This document shows, piece after piece, positions 33,059 to 45,763 of a stretch of DNA of 64,000 nucleotides (positions are counted from its first letter, which is position 1; every line of letters starts with the position of its first letter). The position numbers and the translations under genes were made by a program. Source of the DNA: Poa pratensis. Lineage: Eukaryota; Streptophyta; Magnoliopsida; Poales; Poaceae. The DNA is taken from positions 70,639,885 through 70,703,884 of the forward strand of contig CAMZMU010000117.1 in the NCBI GenBank assembly GCA_947311845.1, written 5' to 3'. The notes beneath the pieces are model-generated. The model had not been told where the DNA came from. It searched no databases and saw only the letters and a program-made list of their open reading frames with translations.

Positions 33059-34611
33059 TGATACGTCTGAAACGTATCTATAATTTTTGATGTTCCATGC
33101 ATGTTTTATATCAATTGTCACATGTTTTATATGCACTTTATATCATATTATGACATTTATTGGACTAACCTACTAATAGTTGCCAAAGTGCACAATGTTC
33201 TTGTTTTACACTTTGATGTGTAGAAATTATCAAAATTGGGCAAAGGAAACCTTGTTAGAGTCAAATTGGGACTTTCCAGAAATCTGTCTGAAAACTATTT
33301 TCAAAGATCGTCACGTTCGGGTCTGAAGACGATGTCAAATGGAACAAGTCTAGTCGCGAAAGTTGCAGGGAATTTTCCGCCGCACGTTTTATACAAAAGG
33401 TTCATCTCCATCAGAGTTAGTATGCGGCCTGTGCAGTCCCCGACAAGTCGGCTCGGCCAGGAAAACCCTGACCCGCGCCGAGGCCACGTGTGGCTGCCTC
33501 GGGGACCTTCTGAAGCTGCCCTTTGGACCATAAATAGCCCCCGCGGAGTAAACCCTAACACAATTGACGATTTCCCCAGAAAAGTTCCAGAGCTCCGCCG
33601 CCACCAAAAACCCTAATTCGGGGGACAGAAGTCTCTGTTTCGGCACCTTGCCGGGACGGGGAATTGCCCCCGGAGCCATCTCCATCGACGCCACCGCCAT
33701 CTTCATCGCCGTCGCTGCCTCCCATGATGAGGAGGGAGTAGTTCTCCCTCGGGCTGAGGGCTCTACCGGTAGCTATGTGGTTTATCTCTCTCTCCCATGG
33801 TGTGATCTTTATGTGATCATGAGCTTTGTAATCTAGTTGAATCCATAGATGTACTCTTCATTATCTTATATGCTACTCAAGTGGTTTTATTAATGTAATC
33901 TCCGGAGTCACCTTTGTCCCACGGTGCGAAGTTGACAGTGTGCGCCCCGTGTGTGGCTCTTAGGCTAAAGATAACAGGAATACTTATCATGAGTTATTAT
34001 TTGCGTTGGATGTCTCTATGAAATTGCGGTGTTTGTCTAGTACCTTCTAGGGCGCTCAAGTTGACAGTGTGGGGTTAACTAGACATGGGAATGCGACTTT
34101 AAGGTGTGCTTTTATAGCCCTACGCGGTGGATTGGTGTTCGTTATCCAACGAGAGAATAACTCAGAGTAGCATAGTGAAGAGGAAATATCTATGTATTCA
34201 ATTATATTATTATTGTTGAGAGTGTCCACTAGTGAAAGTATGATCCCTAGGCCTTGTTTCTAAGCATTGAAACACCGTTTACAACCAGTTCTGCTACATG
34301 TTTGCTTGCTGCCATTTTTATTTCAGATTGCAATTACCACTTATAATCATCCATATTACTTGTATTTTAATGTCTCTTCGCCGAACTAGTGCACCTATAC
34401 ACCTGACAAGTGTATTGGGTGTGTTGGGGACACAAGAGACTTCTTGTATCTTAATTGCAGGGTTGCTTGAGAGGGATATCTTTGACCTCTACCTCCCTGA
34501 GTTCGATAAACCTTGGGTGATTCACTTGAGGGAAACTTGCTGCTGTTCTACAAACCTCTGCACTTGGAGGCCCAACACTGTCTACAAGAATAGAAGCGTG
34601 CGTAGACATCA
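33059..34611 (+). repeat. 5' LTR (1553 bp)
   Basis: The TATA box CATAAATAG lies at 33529-33537. About a dozen differences from the 3' LTR fall in the first 660 bp. The last 890 bp or so are identical by eye. Confidence 0.95.
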
Positions 34612-34621
34612 AGCTATTTTC

Positions 34622-34638
34622 TGGCGCCGTTGCCGGAG
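34622..34638 (+). other. Primer binding site
   Basis: TGGCGCCGTTGCCGG begins ten bases after the 5' LTR. This sequence is typical of plant retrotransposons primed by tRNA-Asp. Confidence 0.7.
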
Positions 34639-34783
34639 AGGTAAGGTAAAAGGTACTCACATCCTCCAGCTACTTAGCTATTTTCTAGCACTGTTGCTGA
34701 CGTGTGAGTGCTCGAAGGTATTTCCTTTAGATTCTGCAATTATATCTTTTTGTTTCTTGTTTTTATTTTACTAGTTAGGCTTA

Positions 34784-35304
34784 ATGGAAAACAACAAAAA
34801 AATTAGAGAGCTCTATGAAATTTATCTTGAGTTAGGACATGACTTGTTTGAAGAGAAAATTAAAAAACCTATGGAAAATTATTTGCATGATGGTAGCAAT
34901 GTTATTACTATAAATTCTTTGAACACCATTATTGCTAATGCTATGGAAGAATTTAAGCTTGGGGAGATCGGTTTTGATGAAAATGATCTTTTAGTCCCCC
35001 GGGTATTGAGGAGAAAGTTTATGTTGATTATGATATGCCTCCTATATATGATGTTTACAATGATGAATATGATATTTCCAGTCCATCTACTATTGAGGAT
35101 AAAATTCATTATGATTATTCTATGCCTCCAATTTATGATGATTACAATGATGGATGTGATACTTTTACTCCCACTATTACTAATATAATTAATTATGCTT
35201 ATGTGGAGAGTAATGATACTTTTATGCATGTGGATCATGATAAGAATGCTTTATGTGATAGCTATATTGTTGAGTTTATTCATGATGCCACTGAAAATTA
35301 TTAG
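34784..35304 (+). CDS. Short gag-region ORF of the non-autonomous retrotransposon (frameshifted)
   Basis: The start MENNKKIRELYEIYLELG is followed by a mixed acidic protein. Near 35003 the frame changes, and the second part contains a duplicated motif (MPPIYDVYNDE and MPPIYDDYNDG, about 75 bp apart) before ending DATENY at 35304. No CCHC knuckle, protease or polymerase motif is seen. This resembles the lone ORF that many non-autonomous Triticeae Gypsy relatives keep. Its function is unknown; it may overlap packaging signals. Confidence 0.6.
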
Positions 35305-38300
35305 AGAGGGAAAATATGGTTATAGAAATTTCATGTTACTAAAACACCTCTCTTTATGACGAAAGTTTTGAGCTTTCTCTTGTGTTGCTTTTATATGATG
35401 GTACTTTAAGACCTACTGGTCATTATGAGAGAGGGAGACACGGTTTCATATATCTCAATAATATTAAGTCTCCTCTCTTTATGTTGAAATTTTTGAAACT
35501 GCACTTGTTTTGCCTTCCTATGCTAGTCACTTTGTGCTTTATTGATTTATTTTCTTACAAGATTCCTTTGCATAGGAAGTGGGTTAGACTTAAATGTGTT
35601 TGATATTTGCTTCTTGATGCTCTTTCATATTCACCTCTTATACATATGAGAGCATCATCAAAATTATCATGCCTAGCTAAAAGGCTTTAAAGAAAAGCGC
35701 TTGTGGGAGACAACCCATTGTTTTTATTTTCTGCTATTTTTATTTGAGTCAAGGTGCTGTTTACTTCTGTAGCAATCCTTTGTATCTTTATTTTCTCGCA
35801 TTGTTGTGCCAAGAGTAGCCTCTAATGTTAAGATGATGCTTAATTTTGATTGCTGCGCAGAAACAGATTTTTGCTGTTCACTGTACGAAATTCCTAAAAT
35901 CACCAGATTGTTAATTAAATCTGAAATTTTTGTGCGTAATCTTTATGAATGTCTGAATCTTTCATTAGACTAGAGTTTTTCGATCTGAGCGTCGTAAGTG
36001 CCGAAAAAATTCGTCTTTGCGGACTGTTCTGTTTTAGACAGATTATGCCTTTTTATTTTGCATTCTCTCTTTTACTAGTGTTGAGTGAAATTCTTTTTTG
36101 GGTGGAAGAGCTTCACATAACATCAGTGGCAGTAGCTAATGTTTAAAGTAACAAGTCATATTGCGTCTTTATAGAACATGTGAATTTTTGATTATGCACT
36201 AACCCTCTAATGAGATTACTTTGAGTTTGGTGTGACGGAAGTTTTCAAGGGTCAAGAGAGAAGGATGATATAATAGGATCAAAAAGAGTGAAGAGCTTAA
36301 GCTTGGGGAGGCTCCCATGGATCTCCCCAGCATATTTCAAGAAGACTCAAGCGTCTAAGCTTGGGGATGCCCAAGGCATCCCCTTCTTCATCGGCAAAAT
36401 TATCAGGTCATCTCTAGTGAAACTATATTTTAATTCTTTCACATCATATGTGCTTTTCTTGGAGCGTCTGTGTGCTTTTATTTTCAGTATTGTACTTTTA
36501 TTTTTGCAATAAGCTTGATCACAACATTCTTGATTGGGAGAGAGACACGCTCCGCTTTTTCTTGGAATACTCTTGTTCTTCACTTATATCTGTTGAGTAT
36601 TCAATTTTCGCGCTGTTTAGCTTCTAGCTCTTGGTTTTCATGTACCTCTTGTCAGAGCTATTAGTTCTTTTGTAGAAAGTACTCTCTTGCTTCACTTATA
36701 TTTGTTTGGAGAGTTGCTTGGTTAATATGTTGGTTCAGAAAATGTTGCGTGTGGTAGTGGTATAATGAAAACTTGCATAATCTTGTAGATCATTGAACTT
36801 TGATAACCTGATTCCTTGCAAACGTTTTGAGGTATTAAGTAATAGATGGTAAAGCTTGCTGGTTAATTAAGTTAAAATCATTAGTGGATTATTGTCTTTA
36901 AGCTTGCACCGTACTACAAACACTAAAATTGTTGAAGGTGTAGTTGGACTTGATAGCTTTCCATGTCTGAAAAGTGGTTCGTAATAACTAGGTTGTGTGT
37001 GAAGGTCGAGGGATCTAACGGGGTACTTGTGCCGCCGTGAACGGCCCTCCTTGGGGTAAATGTTAACCATGCGCTTAATGTTGAACCTGCTAGTTGTTTG
37101 CAATAAACTTGTGAGTTCTTTTTGACTAATGTTAAGCTACGGTTTTGGCACTTCCACCATCCAAATTTGCTAGCCTCTTCGGTGCTGTGCATTGCCCTTT
37201 TCTCACATTGAGAGTTGTGCATACTTCGCCAGTACATCCAAAACCCGTGGGAGGACTTCCTCTTGTTCTCCTACACATAAACCCATACATCTTCCTCAAA
37301 ACAGCCACCATACCTACCTACCACAGCATTTCCATAGCTGTTCCGAGATATATTGCCATGCAACTTCCATTTTACATTACATGACTTGTTGTCATTTATC
37401 ATTTATATATTGCTTTGCATGATTCTATACAGCTGATGTGTGGTTTACCCATGTTACGCTAGATCATTGCACATCCTGCTACACTGGCAGAGGCATACAG
37501 TTTTATACATCATGTTTTGTTCATTATGAGTTATTTGTACCAAAAAGTTTGTAATCATATTAGAGTGTTGCCCCTGCTAGAAAAGAGCCATGGAGGCCAT
37601 CGAAAAGTGAAACAGAAAAAAAAGAATAAAGAAAAGGGGGGCAACACTACTATCCTTTATCAAAGTTGTGCTCATGTTTAGCACTTGCAGTATTCATAGT
37701 CATCATTTGTGCTCATGTTTAGCACCTATGCTCCATTTGAGAGAGTTTTCATGCTTTACTAGTATAACTATGTGGGGAATATTACGTTATAGAACTTGGG
37801 TTGTATATTCCAATGATGAGCTTCCTCAAAAGTGCTCTAGGTCTTCGTGAGCAACCGAGTTGGATGCACCCCCACTAGTTCCATTGGAGAGCTTTCATAC
37901 ACATATAGCTCTATGTGCATCCGTTGCATGGCAATCACTACTCCTTGCATAGCTTCGATTATAAGACTTCCTCTTGTCTAATGATCACTTATAGCTTTGT
38001 GAGACTTTCTTCCATTGGCCTTCCAAACCCCCATTAACGTTCTCTTTGCCATAACATCCTGGTGCGATACTAAATGCTTACGCTCACCGGTTGAGTAGAC
38101 CTCGAAACAGTGGATTCATGACGTTCATGTTTACTTTTACTTGACTGGATCCGTTCTCTATGTTATGAAAAATTGCTTGATGCTTGGAATTGAAGGATAG
38201 AACTCCTACACTGGATACTTAAAACATCTATAATGAACCTTGTACGGTTTCATGTCTTAAAGGCCGTCATTCATGAAAACTTTTAGCTTGTTTAACTATC

Positions 38301-38480
38301 TTGCTTTATTATCTCTTATTTAATATCAATTATAGACATTTGCTTTGAATGATTTGATCTCAGCTCACTTACCATTACATCATTATTAGATCAAGATTAT
38401 GTTGGTAGCATGTCACCTCAAAAATTATTGTTTTATCGTTTACCTACTCGAGGACGAGTAGGAACTAAGCTTGGGGATGC
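35305..38480 (+). other. Non-coding interior of the LTR retrotransposon
   Basis: AT-rich sequence with no supported coding region. AAGCTTGGGGA.GC words recur at 36300, 36357 and 38466. The last one directly precedes the 3' LTR, in the position of the polypurine tract. Confidence 0.7.
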
Positions 38481-40025
38481 TGATACGTCTCAAACGTATC
38501 TATAATTTTTGATGTTCCATGCATGTTTTATATCAATTGTCACATGTTTTATATGCACTTTATATCATATTATGACATTTATTGGACTAACCTACTAATA
38601 GTTGCCAAAGTGCACAATGTTCTTGTTTTACACTTTGATGTGTAGAAATTATCAAAATTGGGCAAAGGAAACCTTGTTGGAGTCAAATTGGGACTTTCCA
38701 GAAATCTGTCTGAAAACTATTTTCAAAGATCGTCACGTTCGGGCCTGAAGACGACGTCAAATGGAAAAAGTCTAGTCGCGAAAGTTGCGGGAATTTTCCG
38801 CCGCACGTTTTATACAAAAGGTTCATCTCCATCCGAGTTCGTATGCGGCCTGTGCAGGCCCGACAAGTCGGCTCGGCCAGGAAAACCCTGACCCGCGCCG
38901 AGGCCACGTGTGGCTGCCTCGGGGACCTTCTGAAGCTGCCCTTTGGACCATAAATAGCCCCCGCGGAGTAAACCCTAACACAATTGACGAACTCCCGAAA
39001 ATTCCGTGCTCCGCCGCCACCAAAAACCGTTTCGGGGGACAGAAGTCTCTGTTTCGGCACCTTGCCGGGACGGGGAATTGCCCCCGGAGCCATCTCCATC
39101 GACGCCACCGCCATCTTCATCGCCGTTGCTGCCTCCCATGATGAGGAGGGAGTAGTTCTCCCTCGGGCTGAGGGCTCTACCGGTAGCTATGTGGTTTATC
39201 TCTCTCTCCCATGGTGTGATCTTTATGTGATCATGAGCTTTGTAATCTAGTTGAATCCATAGATGTACTCTTCATTATCTTATATGCTACTCAAGTGGTT
39301 TTATTAATGTAATCTCCGGAGTCACCTTTGTCCCACGGTGCGAAGTTGACAGTGTGCGCCCCGTGTGTGGCTCTTAGGCTAAAGATAACAGGAATACTTA
39401 TCATGAGTTATTATTTGCGTTGGATGTCTCTATGAAATTGCGGTGTTTGTCTAGTACCTTCTAGGGCGCTCAAGTTGACAGTGTGGGGTTAACTAGACAT
39501 GGGAATGCGACTTTAAGGTGTGCTTTTATAGCCCTACGCGGTGGATTGGTGTTCGTTATCCAACGAGAGAATAACTCAGAGTAGCATAGTGAAGAGGAAA
39601 TATCTATGTATTCAATTATATTATTATTGTTGAGAGTGTCCACTAGTGAAAGTATGATCCCTAGGCCTTGTTTCTAAGCATTGAAACACCGTTTACAACC
39701 AGTTCTGCTACATGTTTGCTTGCTGCCATTTTTATTTCAGATTGCAATTACCACTTATAATCATCCATATTACTTGTATTTTAATGTCTCTTCGCCGAAC
39801 TAGTGCACCTATACACCTGACAAGTGTATTGGGTGTGTTGGGGACACAAGAGACTTCTTGTATCTTAATTGCAGGGTTGCTTGAGAGGGATATCTTTGAC
39901 CTCTACCTCCCTGAGTTCGATAAACCTTGGGTGATTCACTTGAGGGAAACTTGCTGCTGTTCTACAAACCTCTGCACTTGGAGGCCCAACACTGTCTACA
40001 AGAATAGAAGCGTGCGTAGACATCA
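38481..40025 (+). repeat. 3' LTR (1545 bp)
   Basis: Partner of the LTR at 33059. It ends GTAGACATCA and is followed by the GTGAT duplication. Confidence 0.95.
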
Positions 40026-42968
40026 GTGATGCACAGACAAACTGCGGAAGTGTAAACGAGAGATTGAAGTTGGAGAGCATGTTAGAGGATCACAAAAAAT
40101 TGTTGTACCCAAATTGCGAAGATGGCCAGAAAAAGCTGGGTACCACACTGGAATTGCTACAATGGAAGGCGGAGAATGGTACATCTGACAAGGGATTTGA
40201 AAATTTGCTGAAAATAATAAAGAAGATGCTTCCAAGGGATAACATATTGGCTCCCAGTACGTACAAAGCAAAGAAGGTTGTCTGCCCTCTAAGATTAGAG
40301 GTGCAGAAGATACATGCATGCATCAATGACTGCATCCTCTACCGCGGTGAGGACGAGAATTTGAATGCATGCCCGGTATGCGGTGCATTGCGGTATATGA
40401 TCAGGCGAGATGACCCTGGTGATGTTGAGGGCGAGCCGCGCCCCAGGAAGAGGGTTCCTGCCAAGGTGATGTGGTATGCTCCTATAATACCACGATTGAA
40501 ACGTTTGTTCCAAAACAAAGAGCATGCCAAGTTGTTGCGATGGCACAAAGAAGACCGTAAGAAATACGTGATGCTGAGACACCCCGCTGATGGGTCGCAG
40601 TGGAGAAAAATCAACAGAGAGTTCCCAACATTTTCAGATGACGCAAGGAACTTAAGATTTGGTCTAAATACAGATGGCTTTAATCCTTTTGGGGAGCAGA
40701 GCTCCAGTCATAGCACCTGGCCTGTGACTCTATGTATCTATAACCTTACTCCTTGGTTGTGCATGAAGCGGAAGTTCATTATGATGCCAGTGCTCATCCA
40801 AGGCCCGAAGCAACCCGGCAACGACATTGATGTGTACCTGAGGCCATTAGTTGAAGAACTTTTACCGTTATAGCGTGAAGAAGGTGTACGTGTGTGGGAT
40901 GAGCACAAACAGGGGGAATTTGACCTACGAGCATTGTTGTTTGTAACCATCAATGATTGGCCTGCTCTTAGTAACATTTCAGGACAGTCAAACAAGGGAT
41001 ACAATGCATGCACGCACTGTTTAGGTGAGACTGAAAGTATATATTTAGGTAACAAGAATGTGTACCCGGGGCATCGTCGATTTTTTCCAAAACAGCATCC
41101 CGTAAGAAAGAAAGTTAAGCATTTCAGATGTGAGGCAGATCACCGGACGAAGCCTACCTGCCCTACTGGTGTTGATATATATGACATGGTAAAGGATTTA
41201 AAAGTAATATTTGGAAAGGGTCTTGGCGGACAATCTGTTCCGAATGACGCTGACGGACACGTACCCATGTGGAAGAAGAAATCTATATTTTGTGAGATAC
41301 CCTATTGGAAAATCTTAGAGGTTCGCTCTGCAATCGACGTGATGCACGTGACAAAAAATCTTTGCGTGAACCTGCTAAATTTCTTGGGCGTGTATGGGAA
41401 GACAAAAGATACACCGGAATCACGGCAGGACCAGCAACGTATGCACGAACGAGACAACCTGAATCCAGAGAAGTATCAAGGTCCTACCAGCTACGCTCTT
41501 ACCAAAAAGAGAAGGAGATCTTTTTTAAAGTTCTGAGCAGTATCAAGATCTCGTCTGGCTTCTCGTCGAATATAAAGGTAATAATAAACATGACAGAGAA
41601 AATGTTCCAAAACCTAAAGTCTCATGACTGCCACGTGATTATGACACAATTACTTCCGGTTGCATTGAGGGGGCTTCTGCCGGAAAATGTTCGAGTACCC
41701 ATTGTGAAGCTATGTGCATTCCTCAATGCAATTTCTCAGAAGGTGATCAATCCAGAAACTCTACCAAGTTTACAGAAGGATATGGTCCAATGTCTTGTCA
41801 GTTTCGAGTTGGTGTTCCCACCATCCTTCTTCAATATTATGACGCACCTCATAGTTCACCTAGTCGAAGAGATTTCTGTTCTCGGTCCTGTATTTCTACA
41901 CAACATGTTCCCCTTTGAGAGGTTCATGGGAGTCTTAAAGAAATACGTTCATAACCGTGCTAGGCCAGAAGGAAGCATCTCCAAGGGCTATGGAACAGAG
42001 GAGGTCATTGAGTTTTGTGTTGACTTTATTCCTGACCTTAAGCCGATCGGTGTTCCTCAATCGCGCCATGAGGGGAGACTACATGGAAAAGGCACGCTAG
42101 AAAAGAAAGCAACAATATGTATGGACGGGCATTCTTTCACTCAAGCACACTACACAGTTCTACATAATTCCAGCTTGGTGGCTTCGTATATCGTGGAACA
42201 CAAGAATATTTTACGCTCGAAATACCCGGAGCAACCTGAAGATTGGATTGATGGAGAACACGTGAAGACTTTCGGCGGTTGGTTATAAACACGTCTCATT
42301 AATGACACCGCTGTTGGAGAACATCTATAGTTGTTGACCAAAGCGCCATCTTCGACTATATTGACTTTTCAAGGATACGAGATAAATGAGAATACATTTT
42401 ACACGGTCGACCAAGATAAAAAGAGCACCAACCAAAACAGTGGTGTCCGCTTTTATGCAACAAATAACAATGGACAAAAGGAGACATATTATGGTTACAT
42501 AGAGCAGATATGGGAACTTGACTATGGACCTTCTTTTATGGTCCCTTTGTTCTAGTGCAAATGGTTCAACCTGAAAGGCGGGGTACAGGTAGACCCACAG
42601 TACGGAATGACTACAGTGGATCTCAAGAATCTTGGGTACGACACCGAACCATTCGTCTTAGCCAATGACTTGGCTCAGGTTTTCTATGTGAAGGACATGT
42701 CTACCAGACCGAAAAAAAGAAAAGATAAGCAAGCGAATACATCATACGATGAGCCAAAGCGCCACATAGTTCTTTCAGGGAAAAAAACATCATGGGAGTG
42801 GAGGACAAGACAGACATGTCAGAAGATTACAATAAGTTTGATGAAATTCGGCCCTTCGCAGTGAAAACTGACCCAAGCATCGTGTTAAATGATGAAGATT
42901 GTCCATGGCTACGGCGCAATCAGAAGAAAGGGACACATACGAAGAAGAAGTTTATACCACAACACTAG
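40026..42968 (+). pseudogene. CACTA B TNP2 transposase, main part
   Basis: The frame continues from 33058 through CDAQTNCGS. The Transposase_21 region shows LKIIKKMLPRDN, HACINDCILYRG, CPVCGALRY, STDGFNPFG-like NTDGFNPFG and LIQGPKQPGND. It is followed by IDVMHVTKN, DUF4218 (LKSHDCHVIM, FPPSFFNIMTHLIVHLV, FERFMGVLKKYVHNRARPEG) and DUF4216 (GVRFYATNNNGQKETYYGYI, CKWFNL, QVFYVKDM). It ends KKFIPQH and TAG at 42968. Breaks are TAG at 40871-40873 (Trp expected in LWREEGV), a frameshift near 41515, a stop near 42328, TAG at 42553 and a frameshift near 42790. This is a decayed but nearly full-length transposase. Confidence 0.88.
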
Positions 42969-43108
42969 ATAGGGATGTTGGTGGTGATGTGTAATAATGA
43001 TTAAACATTTTATGTAACTATGTTGTGAAAACTCAGAAGAAAACTCTAAACACTGATTTTTGGTTCTAAAAACTCCAACGGCGCTCACAAGCGCTCGAAA
43101 AAGTTGGA

Positions 43109-43352
43109 ACAAAACACATGGTTTCCCCTGCATATAGCCCGACGGTGGCTCGTGAGTGCCCACATATCAAATGCACCGTCAGATGTATGCAGGGAATCCG
43201 AATGATTTGTATTCGGTCGATGAACTAAAGAATTTGTAGATAGAACAAAACACACGGTTTCCCCTGCATACTGCCCGACGGTGGCTCGTGAGTGCCCGCA
43301 TATCAAATGCACCGTCGGATGTATGCAGGGAATCTGAATGATTTGTATACCA
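43109..43352. repeat. Tandem pair of long hairpins in CACTA B
   Basis: Two copies, about 43112-43215 and 43242-43352, each start ACAAAACACA.GGTTTCCCC and end GGGAATC.GAATGATTTGTA, with the stem GACGGTG pairing with CACCGTC. The copies differ by a handful of bases. CACTA A carries the same module at 20128-20381, with unrelated inner stems. Confidence 0.88.
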
Positions 43353-43385
43353 AATGAACTAAAATGAGTACACACTGAGTGCCGA

Positions 43386-43415
43386 ACATGTCCGAGAGGT
43401 GGGCTATATATAGGG
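43386..43415. promoter_or_regulatory. TATA-like box next to the hairpin pair of CACTA B
   Basis: GAGAGGTGGGCTATATATAG matches GAGAGGTGGACTATTTATAG in CACTA A, at a similar distance from the hairpins. The box is palindromic, so it could fire toward the second gene (44150) or back across the hairpins, antisense to TNP2. Confidence 0.45.
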
Positions 43416-43534
43416 TCATGTGGCTCACGAAGTGGTCGTGATAGTGCTGATCCAACAGCTCACAAGCCCTCAAAAGAAACACACCCCTGATCCAACGGCT
43501 CACAAGCGCTTGAAAGAAACACACGATCCGTGTG

Positions 43535-44090
43535 CTTCTTCAGTCCCGGTTGGTGTTACCAACAGGGACTAAAGGCGGGCTTTGCTGCCCTAGAGATCTA
43601 TATGTATTGTCGCCGAGAACCAGGCGGCCGTGAACGGGGCTGGCTCCTCCCGCCGTTCCCCCTAATCCTACGGCCTCCGAGCCAACAAGTACGTTTATGT
43701 AATAATGTAACGGTTAGTGATGTGTAATAATGTATTAAACCTTTTATGTAACTATATGGGATGTTGTTGGATTAGTTATTCAAATTCAAACACTTTTCAT
43801 GTTGAAATTTTTGTCAGATTCAAAAGTATGCAGAAGGTATTCAAATTCATATTTAAACACTTTTCAAATTCACTTTCAAACAATTGCCACTGATTTTTTG
43901 GGCCTTCGTGCGCAAAAAAAACCCTTTAGTCCCAGTTGTAGCCACCAACCAGGACTAAAGGTGGGCTTTGCGCGCGCGACTTCAGCGGCCCAAAATATAG
44001 ACCTTTAGTCCCGGTTCTAGCCACCAACCGGGACTAAAGGGTCTTTAGTACCAGTTCGTGGCTAGAACCGGTACTAAAGGTCTTCTGTTT
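43535..44090. repeat. Internal array of CACTA B subterminal-type repeats
   Basis: TTTAGTCCCGGTT and AACCGGGACTAAAGG words in both orientations lie directly upstream of the second gene. They match those at the left end of the element. They may act as a second transposase-regulated promoter, or may mark a former element end. Confidence 0.75.
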
Positions 44091-44149
44091 ATATTCCGTC
44101 TCCCCCGTTCTTCTCGATCAGTTACCCCAGACCGACGCCGCGAGAAGGG

Positions 44150-44448
44150 ATGAAGAAGGAGACGACGCGCCGGCCGGAATCCCCGTTCCCCTGCCCACAC
44201 CGTCGCGCACCCCCCTCTCACCGGCGCGGCTCCGGCGCCTTCTTTCCCCGCGTGGCTCGGCGGCCCCCTCTCTCCCCGCGGGTACGGCGGCGCCTCGGCC
44301 CTTCCCCACCGCGGCACGACGCTCTAGGTCCTCCTCGACCTCCGGCCGCCACGCGACCTCCTCCTCGACCTCATCTGCAAGCAGACCGCGCCTCCGACCT
44401 CGACCTCGATCCGGCGCCCCGGCCGTAGCTCCGGCCGGCCTACTCAAG
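44150..44448 (+). other. GC-rich first exon of the CACTA B second gene
   Basis: An ATG at 44150 opens a GC-rich proline- and arginine-rich frame that reaches a splice donor (TCAAG/GTGAGAAT, GT at 44449). TATA-like GTTTATATTCC lies at about 44088. Its connection to the exons from 48210 is inferred from order and strand. It may be untranslated leader. Confidence 0.4.
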
Positions 44449-45763
44449 GTGAGAATTTCATTCTTTTTTTATTCTAATTGCATAGTACTAGCAAGTTAAT
44501 TTGCATTGTAGTTAATTTTCATGATATTGTAGTTTGTAATTTCGTAGGGTTTGTAATTTGCATTCACTAGTACAGAACGACACATCGGAAACGGGCCAAA
44601 AACCCCTTCGGCAACGGAGAAAGGGTCCGTGTCCCCGCCTCTGTCACTGATGTGAAGGCCTTCATCGGTAACGGAGGCCAAAAACCGTTTCCGATGAGGT
44701 CTCCATTTGGCAACGGTTGTGCGCAGACCTCCGTTTCCTTAGTTTTCCTTCATCAGATACGGAGTTTGCCATCCACCCATTTGCACTGAGCATTTCTCAT
44801 ATTTCGGTTACAGGATGCCACGTTTACAAATGCCACTAGATACTTAAAATCTCACAGCACAAGCTCAAATACTAAAAAGGTAACAGATTTCATTCATATC
44901 ACAATGTAACTTTACATTTCCATCATAATTTCACCTTTACAGTTGCATCACAAGATCTGACAAACATAGAGGTAAAACGATAACAGATTTCATCTATACT
45001 AAGCCTATCTTGTCAAAGGACGGAAAGAATATATGATTTCTTCCCTACATCCTTGTCCACAATCCTCGCAGGTGTCACTCTAGCAATGTCTTCTTATCTC
45101 AACTTCTTGAGAGAAGGATGTTGAAGCTTTGGACCCTATACATCAGTAAATAGAGTTACAATTGTTAAATACATATGCTAAAGCAAATACACTATGAATT
45201 TAAGCAAACTGAAACGATATCTTACCTATGTCTTGAGGTGGCTCTTATTGATGAACCGTAGCAGCCAACACACGGCTTGTCAACAAGATATTGCGATGTC
45301 AGTAGTTTCATAAGATGCCTGACACCGATCATCCTTTCCATGGAGGCCACCACCGGCTCTGGATTTTTTATGCAGTGTCACCGAAATCTAATCTAATACG
45401 TCACCGATGTGATATTTCGGCGACACTGTATAAAACACTCTTACTTAAAAAAGTATTTTATGCAGTGTACCAAAACGTCACAATAGCGACGGTGGATATG
45501 TATGGTGGAGTTTGAAAGGGAATAGCTTGATATCCCTAAATGTAAATAAGGATTTATGTTAGTTCTGACACTACTAGATAGAACGAACAATTTAACACAA
45601 TAATATGAAGTATATAGTAGTATTTAGTGTGTACTGACCTGTGTATATAATTGGAGGACATTATGGGAAAGTTAACAAACACTACTGTCTTGAGTAGTGT
45701 TCATTGTTTGTTCTGTGTCTCCGACTTTTTTATGCAGTGTCACCGAAATAGACTCCTGTTTTC

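Larger units (their letters stand above)
33059..40025 (+). mobile_element. Non-autonomous LTR retrotransposon, 7.0 kb, complete
   Basis: The LTRs at 33059-34611 and 38481-40025 both start TGATACGTCT and end GTAGACATCA. The target duplication GTGAT lies at 33054-33058 and 40026-40030. A tRNA-type primer site follows the left LTR. The 3.9-kb interior has one short gag-like ORF and no protease, reverse transcriptase or integrase, so mobility would depend on another element. Its removal, with one copy of the duplication, leaves the TNP2 frame continuous (TGT GAT GCA), which confirms the boundaries. Confidence 0.95.

Noticed and set aside
43990..44100. Right terminus of CACTA B
   Set aside because: I looked for an inverted CACTGGTAGAAAAC end here and found only subterminal repeats, with no TAGTG end or target duplication.
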